Assembly (NCBI RefSeq): GCF_033439725.1
Contig: NW_026944389.1
Span: 992,001 to 1,056,000, forward strand
Length of the DNA stretch: 64,000 nt
Source: Neurospora tetraspora
Taxonomy: Eukaryota; Ascomycota; Sordariomycetes; Sordariales; Sordariaceae
Direction of reading: 5' to 3'
In this document: piece after piece, positions 34,098-45,017 of the stretch
Layout: each line of letters starts with the position of its first letter
Numbering within the stretch: the first letter of the stretch is position 1
Translations under genes and position numbers: made by a program
Notes under the pieces: model-generated
The model's input: only the letters and a program-made list of their open reading frames with translations
What the model was told of the DNA's origin: nothing
Database searches by the model: none

Positions 34098-35783
34098 ATG
34101 GCCATACTCAAGTCGATATTCCTCCTCACTTTCGCGGCCGCGAGTGCACTGGCACAAACTCAGCCCGCTCCCGGAGGCTGTACCACCAACTCCTTCACCA
34201 TCCCAAGTTGGTTCGTCCACAATTTCACCGCCAATCTTGCCCAACACCATGCGCATTACACCCTCGTGAACAGAGCAACCAACTACACTCTAGACATAAG
34301 CTGTCAAGCAGAAGATGGCACTTGCCTTGCCTCCGGCCCGCAATATGGATTGACATTTGCTGGGGCAGTCGAGCTCAAAGCAACTACCGCTATCGTCCAC
34401 GTAGATGAATGGTGGTACTGCAATGACAGAACGACTACGAAAGCGTATCAGTCCGTACGTCAAGCATACGACGGATTGCATTTCAGGGCATCTGGCAACG
34501 CATCTATTCCTCTCGTTTGTGACGGCGATGGGTGCAAGACATCCAACCCTGTTGACTTGGTAAAGGGCTCGCTTTCAGAACCTGTTGCGATCACGCCCGC
34601 ATACGCCGAAGGACCGCCGGGGCACAAGAACCCAGGCTGTGGTACCCTTTCCAAGACGCCAAAGTGGACACTGGGAACTATCATCTTCATCAACGAGACT
34701 GGGGACGGGCCGTCTGCCATCCAGTCTCAGTCGATCCAGTTCCAAGTCACCAATGAAGCCACTGGACATGTAGTCGGTTGCCTGAACTACTTTTTGGCTG
34801 GCCCAGGAGAGGATCCGCGTCTCCAGATCAACTGCGGCGGGGGCACAGATCGTAAGAGTCGGTATAATATCAGAACTGACGCCGTGTTTTATCCGAGAAG
34901 CTGGAAGTTTGAGATCAACGAGACGTGGTACTGCGACGATGTTGATTCTGCAAAGCCGTTAAGTTTTTTTGGCCGTCTTGTTTGGTCGAAGAGAGAGTGC
35001 TAATCCCGAGTGACGCCACAGAGTGAGCATCACAGGCACAGGAAGCACCACTCTCCCTCTGAACTGCAGCACCGAGTCGACCACCACATACTGCCAAGCC
35101 GACAGAGTTTCGGTCCAAGGTCAGGCCCTTTCAGAAACTGCCCTAGCCCCTTACTCCATCGAAGATCACATCCCGACCGTAGACGGTTGCACCATCTCTT
35201 CCGTCGTCTCTCCCTCAGGGGTCCTTGGCAACTTTGAGCTCGACAAGAGCACCGGTGACGACGTGAGCTCGGCAGCCATCAGCTTCAACGTGCGTCTCAA
35301 CACCCAGAACAGCCTCTTTGATTTCCCGGTGTTCGTCTACCATGACGACGTCAAACTGGGTGACGCCGAGACCTGGTATCCTGGTTCATTTGGCGCTGGC
35401 GAACAGCCTCTTGCGCCCAAGACTTGCTCGTTCCGATATGATGACAAGACTCAGGAGATTGCGATCAAGACGGATTGGGTTTGTATCGACATTGATCCTG
35501 AGCATCCGTAGGTTCCCTCTTGATTCCTCTGGAGTGGTAAAGCATAGTTGGCTAATGAAGGCGCAAAAACAGGGTCCAATTCAGCGGCGTCGCGACCACC
35601 AAGCTGCCCCAGCTGGAGTGTGAACAGACAGACTACGGGCTGGCGCGGTGCGTATCTGCTCAGGGTTACACGTGGAGTTCGCCCGTCTCAAACGTGACAT
35701 GGAAATCGTTGGAAGCAGGCTCGGTGTATCGGGCTAGTGATTGGCCAATTCCTGGTCGTCGAAGTGGTGCCAACGCAGGATGA
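34098..35783 (+). CDS. Secreted Cys-rich protein with three internal repeats, function unknown
   Basis: CDS is join(34098..34957,35022..35507,35573..35783), 518 aa; the first donor is GTTAAG, the others canonical, and both introns are phase 2. Residues 1-20 (MAILKSIFLLTFAAASALA) are a signal peptide. The mature protein appears to contain three related units. Each closes with a W-x-C motif followed by Asp (WWYCNDR, TWYCDDVD, DWVCIDID), then a strand and a (I/L)P-L-x-C-x(5-8)-C segment. The many N-x-S/T sites suggest glycosylation. No enzyme motif is seen. Intron 1 and intron 2 fall at the same place in units 2 and 3, just after the W-x-C-x-D motif, which supports duplication of an exon-sized unit. 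I do not recognise the family; an adhesin or ligand-binding surface protein is possible but unproven. Confidence 0.8.
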
Positions 35784-36318
35784 TGCGGGCAGCTGGAAGC
35801 AGATTTGACTTTCTCGAAGCCTTGTGCACTGTGAGATAAAAGCGCTCTTAATCAATGTCTTTTTGGTTGTCCGGCTCGTGATGAAGAAGGAAGATGAGGT
35901 CGAGGTTGACGTTGAGGAGGAAAGACGGACAACCCCAACCCTCCTCTTCTCCTCCACTTTGGAGTTTGGACAGTTCCCCACAAACACTCGTGCCCAGACC
36001 CGGCGGGGAGCTTAGATACACCCCACCCGCAGCGCTAAAATGCGGCCGCCAAGACAATCACGAGCAGCATCCATCCCAGGCTCCAAATCGCAACTCCAAC
36101 AATTGCAGATGCCACCTTGCAAAGCTTCCAGAAGCATTTGAACAGATAGCTTGAAGCTACCTTTCTGCCTGGTCCATCGTTTCGAGATCCATCCATTACC
36201 TATAGCTTCTAATAAACCATACTTCCTTCACCTCACCTCCCATCAACGATAAGCATTGCTGCCTGCTTGTCTTCTCGAAACTCCGATCCTCGAATGAACC
36301 CCTGAAAGTCAGCCCAAC
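35784..36318. other. Intergenic
   Basis: No gene seen; 5' leader of bos1 towards the right end. Confidence 0.4.
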
Positions 36319-37186
36319 ATGGTAAGTCAACCAGCATCAACAGCTTCACGGTCCCCGAAGCAACTAACACCCTTCCCACCCTCTCCAGAACACAACCTTC
36401 AACTCAGCTCTCAAGCAGAGCACCTCCATCCGCAAAGACCTTGCCGCCCTCTCCTCACACGAGCTCGATCCGACCTCTCTCACGCCCGCCGCGCTGGGCT
36501 CTCTCTCAGCCTCCCTAACCGCCTTCAACCGGACCATCGACGAGTACAACCACCTCGCCAAGCAGGAGCTCAACGCAGCCAAGCAGGAAAAGGCCTACGA
36601 GAGGATACGCAACTTCCGGTCCGAGCTGCACGACTTCCGGACGCAGCTGGACTCGCTGAAATCCAAGCGCGAGGAACACATGCACGCGCAGAACCGCGCC
36701 GAGTTATTGGGGCGCAGGCCGTTTGTGGCGAGTACGCCTGAGAATCCGTATGCTAATGCGTCGGCGTCGGCGACGGCGACGGCGACGAGCAGCGCTACGG
36801 GAGGAGGAGGAGGGTACGGAATATCGCATGCGAGGACGAATAGCATGGCCGAGTCGGGGAGGATGGGCAGCAGCAGTGTACTGGGCTCCGGGGACGCGAG
36901 TCGCGAGCAGCATGCGCTGAGGGAGCAGGATTTCTTTAGGAGCACGCACTCGGCGCTGGACGACTACATTGCGAGGGGCCAGGCGGTGCTGGGCGATCTG
37001 AACCAGCAGAGGGAGATCATGAAGAATACGCAGCGGAAGCTGTACTCGGTTGGCAACACGCTGGGGATCAGTGGCGATACCATCAGGATGATTGAGAGGA
37101 GGGCGAAGCAGGATAAGTGGATCTTTTGGGGAGGGGTGGTGGTTTTCTTCTTGTTCTGTTGGTTGGTGTTGCATTATTTGAGGTGA
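36319..37186 (+). CDS. bos1: ER-Golgi Qb-SNARE Bos1
   Basis: CDS is join(36319..36321,36389..37186), 266 aa. The first exon carries only the ATG; the intron begins directly after it (ATG|GTAAGT) and ends CTCCAG, then NTTFNSALKQSTSIRKDL follows, the conserved Bos1 N-terminus. The helical Habc-like domain is followed by a Ser/Ala/Gly-rich linker with an ATATATSSATGGGGG stretch, the SNARE motif (ALDDYIARGQAVLGDLNQQREIMKNTQRK) and the C-terminal anchor WIFWGGVVVFFLFCWLVLHYLR. Bos1 works with Sec22, Bet1 and Sed5 in fusion of ER-derived vesicles with the Golgi. No ATG in exon 2 could replace the start without losing the conserved N-terminus. Confidence 0.93.
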
Positions 37187-37663
37187 GCTTGCTTGTTGCT
37201 GCGTTGGTGGTCGAAACATGGGTTTTATGGGGAAAAAAAAAAGAGACAGACGGGACTAATTGTTGATGGGTTATCTTATTAGCGGTGGAGGAGGACTCTT
37301 AGCGAAGGTCCGTTCAGATTGCGGCATGGGGCCCGGCGACGGCGGCATCTGTCTCACAGTCATCAAGCGTGGAGTTTTGGGTGCTGGGCTTGGTCTGGTT
37401 TACTTTTTAACTAAACAAACATGGTCTAATATCATGGGCAGCAAGGCGTGAACAATTTCATCTAAAAGGTACCATATGCCCTTTCCCTTTAACCGCCATG
37501 TATGCAACAAGAATGACCGGATCGTAACCATTTCACAGCAGATAACCTCCCATTCCTACCTCTGGTCTCTCCTCTCAAGCCGGGCGGGCCTCTTACCTCA
37601 CCACACCCTACCCAACCAATCCCCCGTCATGCGTCTCCTCCCCACCACACCAAAGGACACCCC
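37187..37663. other. Convergent 3' flanks
   Basis: No gene seen; includes a short A-run (37233-37242). Confidence 0.4.
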
Positions 37664-38694
37664 CTAAACGTCCCTCAGCGCAATAGTAAACAACACATCC
37701 CTCGTCGCCCTGACCTCCACCACCTCCGTCCCCGGCAACACATGATTGCTCGTGCTCACCTGCCCGCCAAACTCGGTCGGCCAATCCTCCACATCCCACT
37801 CCAGTCCTTTCGTCCAGATCCTGCTCGGCTCTTTGACCGGTAGGATCCCCACCCACTTGGCGAACACGTCTTTCTCCGGCTGGTTTGTCTGACCTGGTTC
37901 CCTCACCCGGATTCGATGGGTTCCCGATTTGAGCAGGAAGGTGAGCGATTCCCCGCTGAACAAGTACATACGCCCGTCGGCGTAGGTGGGCGAGGATTGG
38001 AAGAGGTAGAGGTGGTGAAGCTGGGAGAGACCTTGGTCGACGCGGCCGCCGAGACCGCCGATGGCGACGATGTCGGGCGGTGGAGCGTCGGGTTTGGAGC
38101 AGGAGGGACCGCGGAGGTAGTCAACGGACTTGGCGAAGTCGGTTGAGTATTGGCTGGGTTCGTGGATGATGGCGGTTTTGCTGGCGGTGGGGGAAGAGGA
38201 GTGGGTGGTGAAGTAAGTGCGGGTTTCGGTGGTGAGGGAGTCGAGGTCGCCTATGATTGCTGTGAGGTCATCCTGAAGGTTGTTGTTAGTGATAATTTGG
38301 ATGAGGTGAAGAGGTGGTGATGATGTCTCTTACAAACTCATGGTCGCCGTTCTTGCCGGCGACGTCATAAAGACAGTTTGCGCCTCCGTCGGCAGCGACG
38401 CGGATAGATGCTTTGTGGGAGTTCGATGTTAATACCCGTTTCTTTTCATCTGACTGTTCGCCTTAACATACCGTTCTTCCACAGGCGCTTTACCAACCCC
38501 AAATGAGTAAGTGGTTGGTTGAGAACGACCAGTGCGAATCGTCCGGTCTTGTGAGTGGTTCCATTTGAGCCATTCTGCAATTGATCCTTCTTCTGCTGCT
38601 CATAATCCCGTAACAAATCAATGGGATACCATTCGAAAATCTGGTCCTCACCGGTCGCCCCGGTTGTCTGTGTGGCGCCGTTGGTTGTGCTCAT
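37664..38694 (-). CDS. Thiamine pyrophosphokinase
   Basis: CDS is complement(join(37664..38272,38334..38410,38472..38694)), 302 aa; introns with GTATGT and GTAAGA donors. The enzyme moves pyrophosphate from ATP to thiamine, making the cofactor thiamine diphosphate in the cytosol. Seen: ALVVLNQPL, VAADGGANCLYD, IGDLDSLT, QYSTDFAKSVDYL (the S/Q-x-T-D-x-x-K motif) and GGLGGRVDQGLSQLHHLYL, all TPK catalytic-domain hallmarks in the right order, then the vitamin B1-binding beta domain (PEKDVFAKWVGILPV; LEWDVEDWPTEFGGQVSTSN). The Arg-Val-Asp in GGRVDQ replaces the more common GGRFDH. Length is normal. It corresponds to yeast THI80. Start at 38694 gives an N-terminal Thr/Gly-rich leader before the conserved FEWYPIDLL. 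Confidence 0.95.
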
Positions 38695-39465
38695 TGTTTC
38701 ATCCGGATGTATTGCACACCCTCTGTAGTTGTTCAGCTGGTAGAGCTGGGTAGTGGTGAACGTAAGTGAGAGGGAAGCTTTATTAATCCGAACTTAGTTT
38801 GATCCAAGAACAGAGGTTGTTATATATTAAGTTGTGCTGTTTGTCTCTGCCCCGAGGCCCGTTTCGGCGCTTCCGGTGGGCTGTCCGGCGTTACAGCATG
38901 CAGTGGTGTCGACGACCAGCAGCAGATATCTGTGAAAGACGAGCTTGTAATAGCTTCATACGCTGCACACATAGACAACCCGAACCCCAACCCTCTAGAA
39001 GCTTTAGAGATGCAAGTCCAGAGTTGAGATGTCTTGCTGCCTCAAGACTACTCTCGCCATGTTCCTAATCTTGTATTGATCGTATGTCGAAAATTAAACC
39101 CGAATCTCCTCTTGATCAATCTAACGTCGCCATGTATTTATTCGTCTCTTCTCCAATTTCATCTGCTGCACATGCTTCAAACAATGACATTCTCAAGGAC
39201 ACGGGTGCCACTTTTAAGCGGGTGTGACCAATCAGATAGTGAATTGGAGTAACAACGCCCTGGCCCGCCCGGTCGGTCGGCCGGTTGGCCTACACTGGAG
39301 CATCGCCAGAAATTTTGTCGGTCGGATTCTGGAAGTGATGACAAACCTCTTGATTCCCGGACCCGTGGAGCTCCGGAAGCACCGTCCGACCCTCGTTTTC
39401 CTCGACGTCTCCTCCGACCGTTTGCGCCTGTCTTTCTGATTTCGAGTCCCGACACCGACGACACA
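38695..39465. other. Divergent promoter region, TPK / MIA40
   Basis: No gene seen. A ProGly-rich minus-strand frame (39177-39784) overlaps the MIA40 exon and looks like its shadow. Confidence 0.4.
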
Positions 39466-40638
39466 ATGTACCGCACGGCTCTCCGCCCCTCGCAAAGCGC
39501 ATTGCGCGCAATCCGGCCCACCACCTCCCCGTCGGCCCTCGTCTCCTCCGGTGCCCGCCGCTTCGCCTCCACAACCTCCGCGCCCAAGAAGAGCACATGG
39601 AAGGGTGCCGCCGTACGATGGGGTCTCGCCGTCGCTGCCGTTTACTACTACAACACCAGCCCCATCTTTTCCGATGTGCCTGCTGGTATGCGCCCCTTTT
39701 AGCTATAGCAACCTTATTGCGCACCCTCGGCCTCTCCGTCGTGTTATCGACCACACAATGCGCCAATGCTAATACATGGGCCAATTCGCACAGAGACCGC
39801 CGGTACCGCCCCCTCCCAGCTGACCGACGCCGACCTTCCCACCGTCGACGCCATTGTCGAAGAGAAGAGACGCCAGGCCGCCGAGCATGCCGCCGCCAGG
39901 AAGGCTGCCCAGGCTGCCGCTAAGGCCGCTGCCACCCCGGCGACACCTTCCGAGTCGGTAGAGGAACAGATCACCAAGGCCGAGGCCGAGGCTGAGGCCA
40001 TCCCCGAGGGCGATTCCAAGCCCAAGTCCGAGTCCACCGAGGGTGTCATCCCCGAGGCTGGTGCCACCCCTGAGGCTCTCCAACAGGAGGCCGATGCCCA
40101 GGGCGCCTTCAACCCCGAGACCGGCGAGATCAACTGGGACTGCCCGTGCCTGGGTGGCATGGCCCACGGCCCCTGTGGCGAGGAGTTCAAGGCTGCCTTC
40201 AGCTGCTTCGTCTACTCCACGGAGGAGCCTAAGGGCATGGAGTGCATTGACAAGTTCTCGTACGTACCCAGAGCTGTCGCCGACGTTTTCCTCTAGTCGA
40301 AATCGAGGTGGAACATTGAAAGCTAACTATCCAACAGTCACATGCAGGATTGCTTCCGCAAGTACCCCGAGGTCTACGGCGCCGAGCTAGCTGACGACGA
40401 GGAGGCTGAGCGCGCCTCTGCCCCTGCCCCTGCCGCCGAGGGCACCCCCGCCAAGGAGGAGCCTGAGCTTCCCGCCGCCGCCTCTCCCGTCGAGAACAAG
40501 CAGGAGAAGGCTCCCGAGACCGCTGCTTCTGCTGTCCCTGCCTCTGCCTACGATGCTACCACCGAGAAGACCTCCGAGGTCGTCCCCACCGCCGCCCACG
40601 ATGCTACCGTTGCCAACAAGGGCAAGAAGCAGCAATAA
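39466..40638 (+). CDS. mia40: Mitochondrial intermembrane space import and assembly protein 40
   Basis: CDS is join(39466..39685,39794..40259,40338..40638), 328 aa; both introns have clear CTAAT/CTAAC branch sites. Mia40 is the oxidoreductase receptor that traps incoming small Cys proteins in the intermembrane space by forming disulfides, with Erv1. Seen: a mitochondrial presequence ([20 protein letters not shown], Arg-rich), one membrane anchor ([13 protein letters not shown]), a long acidic Ala/Glu spacer, the redox CPC (190-192) and the twin C-x9-C helices (201-211 and 224-234). The last intron splits the second C-x9-C. The C-terminal approximately 90 residues are an Ala/Pro/Glu tail, longer than in yeast. 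It lies next to another mitochondrial gene. Confidence 0.96.
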
Positions 40639-41783
40639 ATACACAGACGACGAACAATGACAAACAACACACAGCTAGCCTGTTGCTGCTGTTTCTACAA
40701 CTTCTAGTACCATTGCTCTGTACGATTTGACATATGGCATAGAGAGAGAGAGAGAAAAGGGAGAAGACAGGCGCAACGATGGCGACCACAGTCAGCGACT
40801 GGCTAGTATCATCTGGGATAATGGGAGTTTAGAGGCGCATGCGAGAGGGTTGAGGTTGGTTTGCCTTCCGCTTTTGAAGGGCAATGTACGACTTTGTGTA
40901 TTCATACCATGTAATGCAAGCGCAAAATAGACATATCCCATGCTCATACTTGGTGTTGCTGTCGACGACGGAGGGCCTCCGTTACCTAGAATAGCTCCTA
41001 CAGCTTATCATTTTCAACGGCCCGTCTTCAAGAGGAAAACGGAGAATGACATGCTGATCAGGGACCAGTTCAACCTCAACCCAATTGACACCTTGGGACG
41101 TCCCGCCGTCTCCCGATGCCAGGGGAACTTCCCTGTGTTGACATTCTCCAAGGTTGCTTGGATCGGAGAGGCCTGGAAGCTAAAAAGGCGTGCTAGCGGA
41201 GCCGCAGACGTCATTCGCGACATGGGTGCTCAGCTGTGCTGGCTTCCATTTTGGGCTTTTTAGTGGGTATAGCGGGGCAGCGGGGTTGTTTTGGGGCCTG
41301 TTTTCCGGGGTGGTGAGCTGACCTTGGCTCCGTCCGGTTGCGTCACCGTTTTGGAATTGGAGCTCCCCGTTCATGCGCTGTCACGATTCTTTGCAGCCAG
41401 CATCAGGCTCCCGTCTTCAAGCGAAAAGTCAAGCAGGCACGGGGCATCGCACCACTGAATGTGACTGCCAAATTGACATGGGCCGTAAGGCCGTTTGCAT
41501 GCCTTGAATCAATCGTATCCGAACGTTTGCCAAGCCCCTTCTCCGGCTTTTCACGTTCCTTGGTTGACGAAGTGACCTCACGCTCATCCAATCCCGTGCT
41601 TGTTCGTCCCTAAATACAAATCCTTTCGGCCGTCAACTCCAAGAGCTTCCCTTCCCCAGATCATCACCAACTTCAAGAACATCCAAGAACAAATCTTCGA
41701 CGTCGCCTCACCTTTGCGATCATTCCCATTCTCCCATCTACCGCTTAATCAACACACAAACACCTTTACCACAATCAATCAAC
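40639..41783. other. Intergenic and 5' leader of the OM14-like gene
   Basis: No supported gene. An AG microsatellite (40740-40756) and a 107-codon plus-strand frame (40940-41263) without protein-like features. The segment before 41784 is CAATC/CAACA-rich 5' leader. Confidence 0.4.
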
Positions 41784-42607
41784 AGTAAGTTCTGCCTTTC
41801 TCCGCGGCTTTGCGCGGCATATCTGCCCGAGCCCAAAACCACGCGACACTTCCGAGAACATAGCTAACCACCATTCGTGACAGTGTCTTATGCTGAGATT
41901 GCTGCCAAGGGCCCCAAGCAGACTCCCGAGGAGGTAAGTTATCGCTACCTCTGCTTTCCTTTGCTACGCGCCCAGCAATGATTCTGTAATTGGCTCGCGC
42001 ACCATGAGATAACGATTCTAACATATCCTTTGTTCTCACTCAGGCTGCTGCCCCTCTCCCTCCCCAGATCGAGGTTGACGAGTCTACCTCCACTTCCTCC
42101 CTGATCGACGTCGATACCCCTTCTGTCCACACCGTCCCTTCCGACTTCCAAGAGCAGGAAATCCAGACCGAGACCCAGGCCACCCGCGTCGAGCAGGAGG
42201 AACAAGCAGCCAGGGAGGAGGCCGAAAGGGCCAAGGCCAAGGCCCGCGCTGAGGCCGACCTCGCGAAGAAGAAGGCCAAGAGCAAGGCCAAGAAGGCCGA
42301 CAACTGGTTGACCAAGCAGTTCGCCAGCTTGAGCGATGGTACCACTGGTGCTCTCGCTGCCGTCAACCTTTTCGCCGTTGTTGGTCTTAGTGGATGGCTC
42401 GGCTACAGGGCTTGGGGCCTCTACGACCGCAGGCAGTTCACGTGGCAGCATGCCGGCCGTGGCGCTGGTATCCTCGCCGCTGTCGCCGTCTTCGAGAGTG
42501 TATTCAGCGGGTACGTTACCTCGATGCGACAACTACAATATCTTCCACAATGCTAATATTGAGTGTACAGGTACCTCGCCAAGGGCAAGAAGGCCAAGGA
42601 CCAATAG
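41784..42607 (+). CDS. Mitochondrial outer-membrane protein, OM14-like
   Basis: CDS is join(41784..41784,41884..41933,42044..42510,42571..42607), 184 aa. Exon 1 contributes only the A of the start codon: ...CAACA|GTAAGT...GACAG|TGTCTTATGCTGAG, giving A|TG and MSYAEIAAKGPKQTPEE, the usual N-terminus of filamentous-fungal OM14-like proteins. No other in-frame ATG gives this peptide. A Thr/Ser/Glu-rich region and a Lys/Ala coiled coil (KAKARAEADLAKKKAKSKAKK) precede two hydrophobic segments (GALAAVNLFAVVGLSGWLGY; GAGILAAVAVFESVF) and a basic end (LAKGKKAKDQ). In yeast OM14 is a multi-span outer-membrane protein that binds cytosolic ribosomes through NAC; that role here is inference from the family. 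Confidence 0.85.
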
Positions 42608-43257
42608 AGGATATGAACCTGGAACCGCAAGTCTGAAAAGTCCACACGACTTTGATCATGACCGATTCTTCTCTTCTGTGTTGCAGGGCAACACTTGTTC
42701 CTTTCCTCGAAATGTTACGTTTTATGGGCTGTGACGGGGGGCATGGTTTGCATTTCTCTGATACTCAACTTTGGCGTTTGTTTAGCTCTGGGTCAATTCC
42801 CGTCAAATTGACATCTCATCTCTGTTCTTCATGGCTCGCTTCCTCGCCTCGCTTTTCCACTGATTTGCGCACGATAGCTGTTTCGTCACGTCGAAGCTGG
42901 GCTACAAAAGCACAATGCCAGGCACTATGTACATAACCGCTCTGCGGCGCCCTCATGCGTCACCCATTAGCATATTCATTCTTGTCTCTAGTTTGCTAAT
43001 GATGTCTCCCAGCTTCCAATTCCTTCACCTGTTGTCAATGCACATTCCTTGACATACACCTAGACCACAACAGAGATCCTTTGAAAAATGGTGGTTGAAC
43101 ATGGCAAACAGACGCATTGGCCGGTCGAATCGTCGAAGTGATAGGAATTCATGGACTTAGAGGCGACTGTCTGACTATATATCTGGTCGAAGGGCGCGGA
43201 GCTTCAAGTCAACCGCTCAAACTTGTCCATCCAACCACTTACGAACATCAACAACAG

Positions 43258-43303
<46 letters not shown>

Positions 43304-43318
43304 AGGACTAACCACACC
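42608..43318. other. Intergenic with 40-bp poly-A tract
   Basis: No gene. A pure run of about 40 A at 43261-43300 lies 18 bp before the next ATG. Confidence 0.6.
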
Positions 43319-43930
43319 ATGTACACGTACAGCAACCTCCCACGCGCCCGGCCTCACCACGGTCTGAGACTCATCGTCCGCTTGAGTGTCAAGAGATCCC
43401 ACGAAGGCAGACCCTGCGTTGTCCTTGAGCCCGTCGACAACTTCTACCAGCTTACCGACCGAAACAACACCGGGCACATGCCCTGGGAGGAGCGTATTCG
43501 ATCCACCCTCACCTTTCCCACCGAGCAAGAGGATATTCGCCATTACATCCGCATTCATCACCTCTCGCATTTCGATACCGGGGTAAGCCCAGTAACCGAT
43601 GACTGCATCGTTCTTACAGGCATGAGCGAGGTCCTTGACCTGTGGGAAAGATGGGATCGGGCAGCTACAGATGCGGAATTCTCCCGGGGTCCGGTGATGG
43701 CGAGGAGCGTGAAGCAGTTCATTGGGTTGTTTAGGTCGGTGGAGGTGAATCCGAACGAGTGGGCTCAAGTGAGGAGGCATCAATGGGGAAGGGTGTTTGA
43801 GGAGCTGGTAGAGGGGAGGAGGGAGTTGGGCATTGGGAGGCCGAGGGTGAGGGTGGGTAGGTTTGGAGGGTTGGGTGTGGAGGATTCGAGGTTTGTGTTT
43901 TGGAGGTCTTCATTTCCGAGGATAATGTGA
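43319..43930 (+). CDS. Hypothetical protein, 203 aa
   Basis: Intronless frame beginning MYTYSNLPRARPHHG. It has normal amino-acid balance with Trp-containing motifs (WEERIRSTL, LWERWDRAA, NEWAQVRRHQWG) that look like real helical protein. No signal peptide, membrane segment or known domain. The 3' quarter is Gly/Arg-rich. The reverse strand is also open for 188 codons, which weakens the case. The ATG follows a 40-A tract. Confidence 0.45.
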   Translation: MYTYSNLPRARPHHGLRLIVRLSVKRSHEGRPCVVLEPVDNFYQLTDRNNTGHMPWEERIRSTLTFPTEQEDIRHYIRIHHLSHFDTGVSPVTDDCIVLTGMSEVLDLWERWDRAATDAEFSRGPVMARSVKQFIGLFRSVEVNPNEWAQVRRHQWGRVFEELVEGRRELGIGRPRVRVGRFGGLGVEDSRFVFWRSSFPRIM

Positions 43931-44687
43931 TAAGGAGAAGGGGGGAGGGCGGAGGGAGCTAAAGAGTTTGTTAGCAGGGAATCATGGTTCTGTCTGGGTT
44001 TGCCGGCAACTCATCATGGGATTGGCTATGGGGAAGACCAGGAGTTTGACTCAGGCATCACTCGAATGGGATAGGTAGGAGGGTTCGAAGGACATGCCAG
44101 AAGCAGCTAACATCTAATCTCGATCTATTCTCAGACAGCTCTATGTGTTGTGGAGGCTCTATAGACCATGGAGTGTATCCTCGACCGTAAGAAAGAAGGA
44201 TATGCCAAGGACAGAGAGGCCCACAGGATTCCATCTGGCTTGATAAACTCCACATTCTGAGGAAACAAGCACATACGACCATACCCACTGGAAAACTCGG
44301 GATCCCGTCCGCTCTCCCATAGATAAGCCAGTGAGGGCCAGACTAGTAGTTGGGTCGGTGACGACCAGCGAATCCCTGGTGTTGTATGTTTTTTTCCCTC
44401 TTCTTTCGAGACTCTTTCTTTTTTTGCTAGTTGTGTCTTCGTCGATTCCTGCTTTTCTTCCACTCCTTTAAGTTTCCGATCTGTCGTCATTTCGTTCGGA
44501 TTTGATGACCTTCAATGAATGGGCTGGGATCCCCCCCCCAATCTTTTAACGCTCAGTTGACTGACTGACTGACACATATATGCCCTTCCGTCTCATCGAC
44601 TTCGTCCTCCCAGCTGCCAAAGAGACGGGCATGAGTGGCAGCGGATGCCGCGACCAGCGAGGAGAGGGTTCAACAGGAGTGCCGACG
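43931..44687. other. Intergenic
   Basis: No supported gene. T-rich patches at 44390-44450. Confidence 0.4.
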
Positions 44688-45017
44688 CTAGAAGGGGTAC
44701 AGGTCAGCCAATAACCTGAACAAAGGGGTAGCTGTAGCTGTAGAAGACGTTGCCATCATGCTTCCTTCCCCTTCTCTTCCTTTCACTGCACACAACTTAC
44801 CTGATCTCTCCATCCCCGGCTTCTCTGATCGCTCCTTTTTCACGCATGAAGCGCACTTCCTCGGGTACTCTCTCGCCTTGGTCGTCTTCTTGGTGCCGCA
44901 AGAGAAGGTGTAGGCTTGCGCTTGGATGACTTTGGCACAGCGCTCTTCGGTGGTTACTTCGAGGAGAAGCTCCTTGCAGTGGGAGCAGAGGGATTGGGTG
45001 ATTGTTTGGGTGCACAT
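44688..45017 (-). CDS. Small Cys-rich protein, MC-x8-C-x2-C-x12-C family, copy A
   Basis: The frame extends upstream of 45017 but only as a His/Pro low-complexity leader derived from a GGAAGT repeat, so the start is placed at the ATG of MCTQTITQSLC. Cysteines fall at 2, 11, 14, 27, 40, 55 and 58, exactly the spacing of the copies 13-18 kb to the right. No signal peptide; Lys/Arg-rich end, so probably intracellular. Read through, it gives 109 aa. A GTAAGT after codon 72 (ERS|G) with a CTGAC branch and CTTCTAG acceptor near 44688 may instead be an intron, in which case the C-terminus lies left of 44688. A TTTAAA sits 130-135 bp upstream of the ATG. Function unknown; paired CxxC motifs suggest zinc or other metal binding. 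Confidence 0.65.
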   Translation of the reverse strand: MCTQTITQSLCSHCKELLLEVTTEERCAKVIQAQAYTFSCGTKKTTKAREYPRKCASCVKKERSEKPGMERSGKLCAVKGREGEGSMMATSSTATATPLFRLLADLYPF

